Shown here: positions 8,802 to 16,796 of the stretch, piece by piece | How the letters are laid out: each line of letters starts with the position of its first letter | Numbering within the stretch: the first letter of the stretch is position 1 | From: an uncultured Clostridia bacterium | Lineage (GTDB): Bacteria; Bacillota; Clostridia; Oscillospirales; Ruminococcaceae | Direction of reading: 5' to 3' | NCBI GenBank assembly: GCA_947632025.1 | Contig: CANRNN010000012.1 | Span: 1 to 52,786, forward strand | Length of the DNA: 52,786 nt | Made by a program: the position numbers and the translations under genes | The notes under the pieces: model-generated | The model's database searches: none | Told to the model about the DNA's origin: nothing | The model's input: the letters and a program-made list of their open reading frames with translations, nothing else

Positions 8802-9561
8802 CGTATCAAAATGGCAGGGCGACATTGACTTCGCCAAAGCCGCAAAAGACGGTATTGACTTTGTGATAATCCGTGCGGGGTGCGGACGGGTAAAGGATCC
8901 GTTCTTTGCGCAGAATTATTCCCGTGCGAAGGCAGCGAAGCTCAAAGTGGGGGCGTACTGGTACTCATACGCCGAGAGTGTTTCGGACGCGAGAAGCGAG
9001 GCAGCAGTGTGTGCTTCGGTGATCCGCGGCAAACAGTTTGAATTTCCGATTTTCTTTGATCTTGAGGAAAGAAGTCAGTTTGCGAAGGGTAAGGAATTTT
9101 GTTCCGATCTCGTGAAAACATTTTGCGGGGAGCTTGAAAATGTAGGCTATTTTGCCGGACTGTACATTTCACGCAGCCCGCTCCAGACATTTATTTCGGA
9201 GGAGGTCGCAAAACGCTACGCCCTTTGGGTGGCAGAGTACAGTGACCGGTGCAGATACGGCGGCAGCTATGGAATGTGGCAGTATTCGTGCAAGGGCAAG
9301 GTTAACGGAATTTCCGGTGATGTAGATCTGGACGAGTGTTATATTGACTATCCTTCGATTATTGTAAGCGGAGGATTTAACGGTTTCGGAAGCAAGGAAC
9401 ATGAAACCTCACCCGAAAAGACGATAACAGAGCTTGCTTTGGAGTGTATTCGCGGGGATTGGGGCAATGGTGATGAGCGCAGGAAGCGGCTCGCTTCGGA
9501 GGGCTACGATCCGCAAAAGGTTCAGTGCGAAGTCAATCGACTGTTGGAAAGAATGAAATAA
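8770..9561 (+). CDS. GH25 lysozyme endolysin with C-terminal Cpl-7-like wall-binding domain
   Basis: Muramidase that cuts the beta-1,4 bond of peptidoglycan. Residues ~8-195 form a glycoside hydrolase 25 domain: GIDVSKWQGDIDF at the start, FVIIRAGCGR, GAYWYSY, and the acidic cluster FFDLEE that holds catalytic acids. The last ~42 residues (ELALECIRGDWGNGDERRKRL, GYDP, EVNRLL) match a single Cpl-7/CW_7 cell-wall-binding motif, as in phage endolysins. ATG 8770 is chosen because AAAGGTG lies just upstream; ATG 8776, 8785 and 8788 are alternatives, and the GH25 domain begins right after them. There is no signal peptide, so export depends on the holin just upstream. Confidence 0.93.
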   Translation: MKMTAMMKGIDVSKWQGDIDFAKAAKDGIDFVIIRAGCGRVKDPFFAQNYSRAKAAKLKVGAYWYSYAESVSDARSEAAVCASVIRGKQFEFPIFFDLEERSQFAKGKEFCSDLVKTFCGELENVGYFAGLYISRSPLQTFISEEVAKRYALWVAEYSDRCRYGGSYGMWQYSCKGKVNGISGDVDLDECYIDYPSIIVSGGFNGFGSKEHETSPEKTITELALECIRGDWGNGDERRKRLASEGYDPQKVQCEVNRLLERMK

Positions 9562-9568
9562 ATATAGT

Positions 9569-9600
9569 TCGGCGGGGGCATTTCGCTCCCGCCGAGTTTT
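9569..9600 (+). terminator. Terminator after the phage lysis genes
   Basis: An 11-bp stem (arms 9569-9579 and 9585-9595, one G-T pair) with a 5-base loop, followed by GTTTTA, starts 8 bases after the lysozyme stop codon. It ends the late phage transcript. Confidence 0.8.
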
Positions 9601-9614
9601 AATTTCACGGAAAA

Positions 9615-9638
9615 TTCGTGTTGCATTTCGTGTTGCAT
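9615..9638. repeat. Perfect tandem repeat of TTCGTGTTGCAT
   Basis: Two head-to-tail copies of the 12-base unit TTCGTGTTGCAT (9615-9626 and 9627-9638) lie between the lysozyme and the tRNA-Gly. Short direct repeats of this size near an element end are typical of arm-type binding sites of tyrosine integrases. That role is inferred from position only. Confidence 0.55.
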
Positions 9639-9710
9639 ATTTGTTCAAATTATTAAACTTATACTCAAAAACGCATTGATTGTGAATGAATTTTCAAACA
9701 AGCTAATAAG

Positions 9711-9757
9711 AAAAAACCGCATCACAAAGCCATTTGCGACACCAATGCGGTTTTTTT
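9711..9757. terminator. Bidirectional terminator between prophage end and tRNA-Gly
   Basis: Perfect 12-base arms AAAAAACCGCAT (9711-9722) and ATGCGGTTTTTT (9745-9756) around a 22-base loop give a stem with a T-run on either strand. It can end the minus-strand tRNA transcript and any rightward phage transcript. Confidence 0.75.
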
Positions 9758-9769
9758 CACTTTTATAAA

Positions 9770-9843
9770 TGGAGCGGATAATGGGAGTCGAACCCACCAC
9801 CTCAGCTTGGGAAGCTAATGTTTTACCGATAAACTATATCCGC
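9770..9843 (-). tRNA. tRNA-Gly (anticodon CCC), CCA encoded
   Basis: Read on the minus strand the gene folds into a cloverleaf: acceptor arm GCGGATA/TATCCGC, anticodon stem TTAGC/GCTGA around the loop TTCCCAA (anticodon CCC), T arm with GGTTCGACTCC, discriminator T and an encoded CCA. The 3' end points at the prophage, so this gene is a good candidate for the integration site. Confidence 0.93.
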
Positions 9844-9920
9844 AAATAGTGTTCAGAGATAACGGTCGAATTTCATCGGTTTGATATCCGACACTCCGCT
9901 TATCTCCAACAACTATTATA

Positions 9921-9949
9921 ATTATATCACATTATTTTCGTTTTGTCAA
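9921..9949 (-). promoter_or_regulatory. Promoter of tRNA-Gly
   Basis: On the minus strand TTGACA (9944-9949) and TATAAT (9921-9926) are separated by 17 bases, a full consensus housekeeping promoter about 80 bases before the tRNA. Confidence 0.85.
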
Positions 9950-9968
9950 GTAGATTTTTTACTAAATA

Positions 9969-10598
9969 CTAAATCTCGAACAGATTACGGGATTCGGCAT
10001 CGAATTTTCGGTTTTTGAAGTAGAATTCCGCATCTTCATCGGTAATTTCACGAACTACTCTGCACGGATTTCCAACCGCCAAAACTCCGTCGGGAATATC
10101 CTTGACAACGACGCTTCCCGCACCGATAACGCTGCGTGAGCCTATTTTCACGCCCGGACATATTACCACGTTCCCGCCTATCCACACATCATCGCCTATT
10201 TCAATAGGGATCCCGTATTCAAGCATAGCGTTACGCGGTTTATAGTGCAGCGGGTGTCCCGCACCGTAAATCGCCACATTCGGCGCTATAAACACGTTGT
10301 TTCCAATTTTTACGGGAGCTACATCAAGAATTACGAGATTATAATTCGCGTAAAAATTATCTCCTACCGAAATGTTGAACCCGTAATCGCACCTAAGCGG
10401 AGGCAGTACCACCGCATTTTTGCCGACGCTTCCGAAGATTTCCCTGAGCAGCTCACCATGTCGCTTTAATCCTTCTTCGCTCCAGCAATCGGAATTGTTG
10501 TATTCATAAATTTTTTTGCGGTTTTCCAGCATTTTTGAATTGCAGAAATCATCGCAGACATATGGCTCACCGTTTTGTTTTCTCGAAAAATTATCCAT
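9969..10598 (-). CDS. Sugar O-acetyltransferase of the maltose/galactoside acetyltransferase type
   Basis: A 209-residue left-handed beta-helix acyltransferase that would move an acetyl group from acetyl-CoA to a sugar. The N-terminus has the maltose acetyltransferase cap, and the second half shows hexapeptide repeats (IGNNVFIAPNVAIYGAGHPL, IGDDVWIGGNVVICPGVKIGSRSVIGAGSVV) and the usual end GNPCRVVREI. The His of GAGHPL is the expected catalytic His. It lies 27 bases downstream of yfhO, with GGAGG before its ATG, so it is probably the last gene of the minus-strand operon. The real substrate is unknown; an envelope glycan is possible given the neighbours. Confidence 0.88.
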   Translation of the reverse strand: MDNFSRKQNGEPYVCDDFCNSKMLENRKKIYEYNNSDCWSEEGLKRHGELLREIFGSVGKNAVVLPPLRCDYGFNISVGDNFYANYNLVILDVAPVKIGNNVFIAPNVAIYGAGHPLHYKPRNAMLEYGIPIEIGDDVWIGGNVVICPGVKIGSRSVIGAGSVVVKDIPDGVLAVGNPCRVVREITDEDAEFYFKNRKFDAESRNLFEI

Positions 10599-10625
10599 AA
10601 CATAACCTCCGTAATTGACCTTGAA

Positions 10626-13289
10626 TTATTTATCGGAATTGTCAAAATCGCTCCAAAATCCGTCGTCGTTTATCTGATCTTTTTCCTTGATAATCCTCCG
10701 GAAAATCACTGTCAACACCATAATAACGACCCCGAAAATACCGCATACTATTCCTGCCGAAAGACCTGCAGGGAAGAAAGAAAGCGTTATTTCATGCGTT
10801 CCTGCGGGCACTACCGCACTCATAAGCGTGCCGTTTACGCAGGGCTTTATTTCGGTCGGAATGTCGTCGATCTTAAGCGTCCAGCCTTCCTCAAAAGGTA
10901 TTGTCGTGAAAAGTGCGGATTCCTCCTGTGCTGTCACGGATATTTTCAATTTTGTCGGAGAAATTTTTTCCACGGTGGTATTTTCGTTTTTCCGATACAT
11001 TATTTCGGAAAATTCAGCAAGCTCGTCCGAGTCGAGATACATAAACAGCGTTTCCTTGACATACGCCGAATCTCCATTGAGCTTCAACGAAACCTCCACA
11101 TCACGACCCGCGGGAAAATTTCCGAGATACGCTATTGAATAGTTTTCGTTTTCGAAATAATTCTTGACATAATTTCCGTCGACGTAAAGCCCGCATTCCC
11201 GTTCGTAATACGTCGGTAAAAACATATATGCCGTACCGCTTTTCGGCATTGTTATCGTATATTTAAGCCACGCGTCCTCATCGGAGTTCCGTTTTTTGTA
11301 TGAAGCGTGGTCGTCAGTCGTCGTGCCTATCGTTATATTTTCGCAGTCGAATATCATTTCCTCGATAGGGTGGAAATAATCAGCTGTCGTATCTGCCAGC
11401 AGCCGTGCCAGTGATGCTTGTGTTTCAAACGGATTTTCCCCGTAAATCCCGCCGCCTACTGCTGCTATGTCCGCCAGATACGCGATAGGCAGAGCGTCGG
11501 GATTTTCGTAGACAGTTATCTCGTTTTCTGTGAAAACGGCTTGTTCGTGCGGTGTGAGGTTTGGGTATTTCGAGAGGACGTATTTTATTCCGAAAATATC
11601 GTCAAAAAGCTCTGTCATTCCGTCGGAGCGGGTATAGTGCGACCGTGAGCCTATGCCGAGCGTGCTGAAAAGCTCCAGAACACGCTTGTTGAACGTGCTT
11701 GTCGAGTGTGACAGTCCGTACATTTCAAGCGCCATCGGGTCGTTTACGGTGCGGTGGTATGTTTTCTCGGAGCGGTAGAATCCTCCGTCCGTTTCACGCA
11801 GCTTGTCCATTACCATACGGGTTTTCGGTATGTCGCCAACGTATGATTCCCGCGTGGAGTAGCATACGTCGCTGTGTGCCTTGTTGAACGTTGAAATATT
11901 GTTTACGGTCAGTTCTCCCGCGACCGTCACGGCAAGAATGATACAGGCGGGCTTTGTGAAATTCTCTTTTGAAAACGTAAACAGAATAACGCATATCGCA
12001 GCCGTGAAAAGAAGCGGGATAACTATGATAAGCTCCGGATCAAAATAGTCGTTTCCGGTGATGTGATCCAGCATGAGTAAAATTCCCAGTATGACTGCAA
12101 ATATCGGGGCGATCTTTTTAGCGGAATATTTTGCCGAATTTCTGAATTCCTCAAATGCCGACGCTCCGAAAACTATCACCAGAAACGTGAAAATAAACGC
12201 GTATCTGTACGGCATCCACACGGGCACGGCAAATCCGTGCCAGATCATATCAACGGGCTTTACATACATTGAGAGCATCAATACCCCAAGCAGCATCCCG
12301 CTTGATATCCGTTCCGTCACCGAAAATTTCTTCGTGAGGAAATACATCGCAAGCATTATCACCGTAAGCGTTCCCGCGTATATCATCGGAAGCCCCTCCG
12401 GACGGATAGTATCATAAGCGGCAGGGAAGAGCTTTATCAGCGAATCGGAGAGGTTGAAATTCTCTTCAAGCGTGAAATTTCTGTCGCCGTAGGTCACTTT
12501 TCCGAGCTTCAGCGATTTGTAAACAGGAATGATTATCGGACAGCTTATAAGTATTGCCGAAACGCTTGAGATCCCATACATAAATATCCACGAAAACGCG
12601 TTTCGCAGCGTCTTTTCTTTTTCGAGTATAAGTCTGTAAAAGAAATATATCGCCGAAAAAATTCCCACCATATACCCGATATAATAGTTGCTGACAAATA
12701 CATAGACCAGCGAGAAAAAATACAGCGTAAACCTTTTCTCCCTGAAAATCCTCTCCACGCCCATAAGCACCAACGGCAGCGCTATCATACCGTCCAGCCA
12801 CATGGGGTTCAGCGTATGCGCCGTGAAATATCCCGAAAGCGCGTACATTCCCGAAAACAACACCGCCGTAAATTCCGAAACATTCCTTTGCTTTCTCAGG
12901 AAAATACAGGACGACAGCCCCGTCGTCGCGCACTTTGCAAGCAGCATAGCCAGTATCCCCTCAGTGATGTTCTTTCTCGGAAACAGCCATATTATGAAGT
13001 TAAAAGGGCTTGCGAGATAGTACGCGAACGTCCCCACAAATTCTCCGGAAAGCGACTTGCTCCAGCAGTAGAAGATGCTCTCCCGTCCCGCCAGAACGTC
13101 ATACATATAGTCGAAATAGCTCACATACTGCGCGTTTAAGTCCAATGCCAAAACGGAGTGTTCCCCGAAAGGATACACCCCGAAAATCGCGTATGAAATA
13201 TACAACAGCACGGCGGGCGCGAAAAACGAAAGAAGATACGCCCGATTTTTAATTATGAAAGTAAGAAGCTTGTTGCGGTCTTTTGTCAT
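10626..13289 (-). CDS. yfhO: YfhO-family multi-span membrane protein
   Basis: An 887-residue membrane protein of the YfhO family. Members act at the membrane in glycosylation of cell-wall polymers such as lipoteichoic acid in Firmicutes. The N-terminus has YPFGEHSVLALDLNAQYVSYFDYM and the long polytopic part runs over roughly the first 440 residues; a large extracytoplasmic domain follows (about 440-850) and one more segment (SAGIVCGIFGVVIMVLTVIF) lies near the C-terminus. Its start codon overlaps the yjbQ stop by one base (TAATG), so translation is coupled. The adjacent acetyltransferase fits polymer decoration, but the substrate is inferred. Confidence 0.85.
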   Translation of the reverse strand: MTKDRNKLLTFIIKNRAYLLSFFAPAVLLYISYAIFGVYPFGEHSVLALDLNAQYVSYFDYMYDVLAGRESIFYCWSKSLSGEFVGTFAYYLASPFNFIIWLFPRKNITEGILAMLLAKCATTGLSSCIFLRKQRNVSEFTAVLFSGMYALSGYFTAHTLNPMWLDGMIALPLVLMGVERIFREKRFTLYFFSLVYVFVSNYYIGYMVGIFSAIYFFYRLILEKEKTLRNAFSWIFMYGISSVSAILISCPIIIPVYKSLKLGKVTYGDRNFTLEENFNLSDSLIKLFPAAYDTIRPEGLPMIYAGTLTVIMLAMYFLTKKFSVTERISSGMLLGVLMLSMYVKPVDMIWHGFAVPVWMPYRYAFIFTFLVIVFGASAFEEFRNSAKYSAKKIAPIFAVILGILLMLDHITGNDYFDPELIIVIPLLFTAAICVILFTFSKENFTKPACIILAVTVAGELTVNNISTFNKAHSDVCYSTRESYVGDIPKTRMVMDKLRETDGGFYRSEKTYHRTVNDPMALEMYGLSHSTSTFNKRVLELFSTLGIGSRSHYTRSDGMTELFDDIFGIKYVLSKYPNLTPHEQAVFTENEITVYENPDALPIAYLADIAAVGGGIYGENPFETQASLARLLADTTADYFHPIEEMIFDCENITIGTTTDDHASYKKRNSDEDAWLKYTITMPKSGTAYMFLPTYYERECGLYVDGNYVKNYFENENYSIAYLGNFPAGRDVEVSLKLNGDSAYVKETLFMYLDSDELAEFSEIMYRKNENTTVEKISPTKLKISVTAQEESALFTTIPFEEGWTLKIDDIPTEIKPCVNGTLMSAVVPAGTHEITLSFFPAGLSAGIVCGIFGVVIMVLTVIFRRIIKEKDQINDDGFWSDFDNSDK

Positions 13290-13696
13290 TATTCTCCTAT
13301 TACCTTTACTATGATATTTTTTTCGCGCTGACCGTTGAAATCGGCGTACATAATGTATTGTCTGGGTCCTAAATCAAGCTTTCCCTCGGTTATGGGTACT
13401 GTCACCGACGCGCCCAGAAGCAGCGCCTTGATATGCGCGTTTCCTGCGCTTTCGTAATCGACTTTGTACAGGGTATCGCCGTTTGCTATTTTATCGAGTG
13501 CCTTCAGCCAGTCGATATAGAGATTCTCGTTGTCGTGTTCTAAGAAAACAGCCGAAGTCGTATGCTGCGAAATTATGACGCAGATGCCGTTTGCTACCAT
13601 ACTTCGCCTCACACATTCCTCGACCTCGTAGGAGAGGTTGTAAAACTGCGTAGGCTCATCGCTTGTGATAGTGAGAGTTTGCTTGAAATGCTTCAT
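13289..13696 (-). CDS. yjbQ: YjbQ/UPF0047 family protein
   Basis: A 135-residue protein of the YjbQ (UPF0047) family. It has the conserved SQHTTSAVFLEHDNENL segment, GNAHIKALLLGASVTVPI and the C-terminal LGPRQYIMYADFNGQRE. Length matches the family (about 130-140). Some members have weak thiamine-phosphate synthase activity in E. coli tests, but the true role is not settled. It overlaps the upstream gene by four bases (ATGA) and the downstream yfhO by one, inside an operon of envelope proteins. Confidence 0.88.
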   Translation of the reverse strand: MKHFKQTLTITSDEPTQFYNLSYEVEECVRRSMVANGICVIISQHTTSAVFLEHDNENLYIDWLKALDKIANGDTLYKVDYESAGNAHIKALLLGASVTVPITEGKLDLGPRQYIMYADFNGQREKNIIVKVIGE

Positions 13697-14433
13697 TGTT
13701 CCTTCTCCTTAATTGTAAGCGCTCCTTCTTCGAGTTCGACCCCGATAAGGTTTTTTCCGCCGTTCAGACTGTATTTGTAGCTTCCGTAGATAACGCCGTC
13801 CCACAGTTCACTGGAGCAGTATCCCGCTTCCGATTGAAAATCGACTGCAATTGAGCATTTATACGGTATTGTAAAATTTACGTTTCCCCGTCTTGAAAAA
13901 ATTTGTGAGCCGTCGGCGACCGAATCGAAGTCTATATTCAGTGTCCCGTCTGTTGTCTGCACGTTCAGCATTGAAACCGTATTTTCGAGGAAAATATTGC
14001 CGCTGTCGGTTATAATGGACATTCTCACGCAGTTTGCGCGTCCGACGCGTATATCACCCTCGCCCGAATACAGGGAAATTTCACGGTATGCCTCGTTTGG
14101 GAGGTAAAGAGTTATTCCATAGTCGCTGTGATTTCCCGTAAAGATTGACACGACAAATTTTTCCGATTCCGAAACAGTAAGGCGGTTGTCGCCCGTTTCA
14201 AAATTGAGCGGCGTATCGTTTTCGTATTTTACGAGAATTTTTTCCCCGTCATACGGTATGACCGTCACGGGCAGCTTTGTGACGTTTACGCTTACATAAT
14301 CGCACCTGACAAAGCTCCGTTCTCCGCTTGCGACGGTATCGTGTTCCGCGTTCCTGAACAGGAATGCAAGGCACAGGAAAACGGCTGTTCCCGCCAAAGT
14401 CACGATAAGGATCCTGTTGATAATTTTCTCCAT
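13693..14433 (-). CDS. Membrane-anchored DUF4097-like beta-helix protein
   Basis: A 246-residue protein: a short cytoplasmic start, one membrane helix (about 7-26, ILIVTLAGTAVFLCLAFLF), then an exported region of short beta strands with alternating patterns (SLYSGEGDIRVGRANC, ITDSGNIFLENTV, QTTDGTLNIDFDSV, SRRGNVNFTIP). This is the look of DUF4097/putative adhesin proteins, often found in envelope-stress operons. The ATG at 14433 is used because it overlaps the previous stop (ATGA); the longer open frame to 14703 lies inside the neighbouring gene. Confidence 0.7.
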   Translation of the reverse strand: MEKIINRILIVTLAGTAVFLCLAFLFRNAEHDTVASGERSFVRCDYVSVNVTKLPVTVIPYDGEKILVKYENDTPLNFETGDNRLTVSESEKFVVSIFTGNHSDYGITLYLPNEAYREISLYSGEGDIRVGRANCVRMSIITDSGNIFLENTVSMLNVQTTDGTLNIDFDSVADGSQIFSRRGNVNFTIPYKCSIAVDFQSEAGYCSSELWDGVIYGSYKYSLNGGKNLIGVELEEGALTIKEKEQ

Positions 14434-14750
14434 CAGTACGGCTCCTCGTTTCGCTTTCGAATTCTTACAAACAGGTGAGATATACGAAATCCGAGCTTTA
14501 CCGCCAGCGCACCGAGAAACGCCGAAAAAAACGCTGCTGCCGCTCCTCCGAAGAGCATTATTTCGGGAGCAAGTTCTGTAATCACGAAATCCGCTTTGAA
14601 CAATAAAATAATAAGTCCCAGTCCCGACATCATAATTCCGGAAGGTATTCCCACCACGGCGACCGTCAGCAGCACGAACATCACCGAAAACACGACCAGC
14701 CACAGCGTCCAGAATCCTGTATATATCAAAGCACGTTTAAACCTTATCAA
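14433..14750 (-). CDS. Small membrane protein, first gene of an envelope operon
   Basis: A 105-residue protein with about three hydrophobic segments (ALIYTGFWTLWLVVFSVMFVLLTVAVVGI, GIMMSGLGLIILLF, LFGGAAAAFFSAFLGALAVKLGF) and a basic C-terminus (HLFVRIRKRNEEPY). Its position before a DUF4097-like protein resembles DUF1700-type pairs, though the family is not certain. It is the first gene after a consensus promoter and is coupled to the next gene by an ATGA overlap. Confidence 0.65.
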   Translation of the reverse strand: MIRFKRALIYTGFWTLWLVVFSVMFVLLTVAVVGIPSGIMMSGLGLIILLFKADFVITELAPEIMLFGGAAAAFFSAFLGALAVKLGFRISHLFVRIRKRNEEPY

Positions 14751-14765
14751 TTATTACCTCTTTAC

Positions 14766-14794
14766 AGTATACCATATTTTTGATGTTTTGTCAA
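14766..14794 (-). promoter_or_regulatory. Promoter of the five-gene envelope operon
   Basis: On the minus strand TTGACA (14789-14794) and TATACT (14766-14771) are 17 bases apart, just upstream of the start at 14750. All five genes to 9969 lie on this strand with overlaps or short gaps. Confidence 0.8.
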
Positions 14795-14811
14795 TAATTG
14801 TGAAACAAATG

Positions 14812-15765
14812 TCAATCTATTCCCAATCTGGAGCAGATCTCAAGCAGCGCTACATGATACGGCTCCGGCATAAGGTGTATCCCGTCGCCGCTGTCCAGTC
14901 CGTCGCCGAGTTTATTCTGCGAATTTTTGAGGACATAAGCGAAGTCCATAAAATGAACGCGTTCGGAATAATTTTTGTCTATGAAATTTTTAATTGTCGA
15001 GTTGAATCCGTCTATGCGGGAATTACCGGTAAAATTGGAATTTATCGGCGTTATTGCGCAGACATAAATTTCCGCGTCCGAGTTTTCCAGAGCGGTGTCA
15101 ATTATCTTCTTGTAGTTTGTACAATATTCCTGCGCCGAGGTCATATTTACGTCATTCATTCCCATAGAGAAGAAAACGCGCTTTGGTTTTTTTATTTCCA
15201 GCGCTTCGGGCAGTGTGCGTTTTTCACCGTACCAAAGTATATCCATATCGAAAAAATTTCTTGCTGCAAGCGAACCTGTCGCATATACGCTTCCCGCGTC
15301 GATAACGTTGAACGCTGCCAGACCTCTGCAGATACTGTCCCCGACGAAGAGCGACTCTTCCGCAAGATGGTTTTCGCGTTCTGTTCCTATAGGATTTCCG
15401 GATTCATCATAAGAAAGCTCCGAACGAAGCTCAAGGTATCTTTCCGAGCGTTCGGGATCTTTATACTGTGGAGGTTTGTAAGAAGATGTGTTCTCCGGAT
15501 CTTCGGTTGTTCTCGTTTCGGAACTTGAGCTGACAGACGGCTTTGGCTTTTCGGAGCTTGTGCTTGCGCTGCTTGATTGCACAGCAGGATTTCCTTGGGA
15601 GTATTCCGCGCCCGAACTGTTTTCAGTGGAAACGGGCGAATGATTCGGCGAAATAAGACTGCTCCCGTTGAAAGCATTGGTCTGTGTGGGCTTGAATCCG
15701 AAGCACGAGGATAAAAGCGAGACGGCAAAGACAACTGCTGCAGTGTAAATAAAACGTTTATTCAA
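14812..15765 (-). CDS. SGNH/GDSL-family lipoprotein
   Basis: A 317-residue lipoprotein. The N-terminus is a lipoprotein signal (RFIYTAAVVFAVSLLSSC) with lipobox LSSC. A Ser/Pro/Glu-rich linker follows (about 25-120), then an SGNH hydrolase-like domain with the block LFVGDSICRGLA, the middle SMGMNDVNM and the end GIHLMPEPYHVALLEI. These match blocks I, III and V of the esterase/acyltransferase superfamily. The start is a TTG at 15765 with GGAAGTGAG upstream and no better ATG before the signal. Many such proteins acetylate or deacetylate surface glycans; the substrate here is unknown. It is a separate unit from the downstream operon, which has its own promoter. Confidence 0.8.
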   Translation of the reverse strand: MNKRFIYTAAVVFAVSLLSSCFGFKPTQTNAFNGSSLISPNHSPVSTENSSGAEYSQGNPAVQSSSASTSSEKPKPSVSSSSETRTTEDPENTSSYKPPQYKDPERSERYLELRSELSYDESGNPIGTERENHLAEESLFVGDSICRGLAAFNVIDAGSVYATGSLAARNFFDMDILWYGEKRTLPEALEIKKPKRVFFSMGMNDVNMTSAQEYCTNYKKIIDTALENSDAEIYVCAITPINSNFTGNSRIDGFNSTIKNFIDKNYSERVHFMDFAYVLKNSQNKLGDGLDSGDGIHLMPEPYHVALLEICSRLGID

Positions 15766-15843
15766 GATCTCACTTCCAATATTATCAGCATAACGGAAAT
15801 TTTTCGGCTGTTTTTAAGCCGAATTTTTCCTTAAACGAAAATA

Positions 15844-15876
15844 CCGCCGAGATGCCGCTAAACGGCGCCTCGGCGG
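15844..15876 (-). terminator. Probable terminator after the SCP2-like gene
   Basis: An 8-bp outer stem (15844-15851 with 15869-15876) and an inner GCCG/CGGC pair form a strong GC hairpin just past the stop of the minus-strand gene at 15892; TATTTTCG follows on that strand. Confidence 0.6.
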
Positions 15877-15891
15877 CAATTGATCTACTGA

Positions 15892-16509
15892 TCACTTTTT
15901 GCATTTTTTGCAGGGTTTCTTGTCTGCAGGCTTTGTTGCTGCAGCGGGAGCAACGGCGGGCTTTGCTGCGGGAGCGGCTGCTTTTGCTGAAGATGCAGCA
16001 GGAGCAGGTGCCTTAACAGCGGCAGGCGCGGGCTTTACTTCTGCTTTGGGCTCAGGCTTTACTTCAGCCTTTGCCTTGGGAGCTTCTGCCTTTGCTTTTT
16101 CCTTAGCCGCGGGCTTTTCAGCCTTAGCGGCAGTCTTTGCAGCGGGTTTTTCGTCCTTGCTCTTGGCAGCTTTCTTTTTGGAGGGTACAAGACATTCAAG
16201 AGCTTTCAGCTTTGCGGGGTCGCCTTTTTTAATGCAGACCAGACCGTCCGACAAAGCCTTATCGAACGCAAGCTCACCCGAAAACATTTTATCTATGGTT
16301 TCTGCCGAAGCTTCCGCGTGACAACCGCAGTCATTATAGTGATACGGTTCTACTTCAATATTACCTCCGCGAACGACAACGTACAAGTCTTCGTTTGCCT
16401 CGCCGGTGAGCGAGAACGAAACTGCTACGAGATCCTCAAATTTTTTAGCCTTAGCGGCACTGCCCTTAAGATTGTTCCAAACCTTCTTCTGCAGTTCAAC
16501 GTTATTCAT
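15892..16509 (-). CDS. SCP2-like domain protein with Lys/Ala/Pro-rich tail
   Basis: A 205-residue protein. Residues 1-105 resemble a sterol-carrier-protein-2 type small-molecule-binding fold (DLYVVVRGGNIEVEPY, ASAETIDKMFSGELAFDKALSDGLVCIKKGD). The last ~95 residues are low complexity, built from Ala, Lys, Pro and Glu like a bacterial histone-H1-type tail, and end in PCKKCKK. A CGC triplet lies at the start of the predicted sterol-carrier helix region. The ATG at 16509 follows AGGA; the longer open frame upstream is in the untranslated leader. It has its own promoter. Function is unknown; the tail could bind nucleic acid or act as a wall spacer, but both are guesses. Confidence 0.6.
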   Translation of the reverse strand: MNNVELQKKVWNNLKGSAAKAKKFEDLVAVSFSLTGEANEDLYVVVRGGNIEVEPYHYNDCGCHAEASAETIDKMFSGELAFDKALSDGLVCIKKGDPAKLKALECLVPSKKKAAKSKDEKPAAKTAAKAEKPAAKEKAKAEAPKAKAEVKPEPKAEVKPAPAAVKAPAPAASSAKAAAPAAKPAVAPAAATKPADKKPCKKCKK

Positions 16510-16611
16510 AGTTTTATCCTCCGAAATAATCTGCTTTAACTTTATACGGGAGCCGCGTGGTGAGTGAAAACAAAATGACCCCCATCGAGAATACTTTCTC
16601 ACTCTTTTACC

Positions 16612-16640
16612 ATTATAACACAAAACATTTTATTTTTCAA
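16612..16640 (-). promoter_or_regulatory. Promoter of the SCP2-like gene
   Basis: Minus-strand TTGAAA (16635-16640) and TATAAT (16612-16617) with 17-base spacing, giving a leader of roughly 95 bases before the start at 16509. Confidence 0.75.
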
Positions 16641-16796
16641 TAGCAAAATCCAAAAAAAATGTACAAATTTTAAATTTTTTTCGCGGAAAATATAAAAAAT
16701 CCTACAAAAACGCGGCAGGTAAATATTCCGGCGGGATTATTCCGTTTTTTTCGGAGAAGATAATCCGGACGGAAAAATATTATGGGGAGTGATTTT

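Noticed and set aside
9409-9648. Minus-strand 79-residue frame starting MNKYATRNATRIF
   Set aside because: Most of it is antisense to the lysozyme; the NATR pattern is simply the translation of the 12-base tandem repeat.
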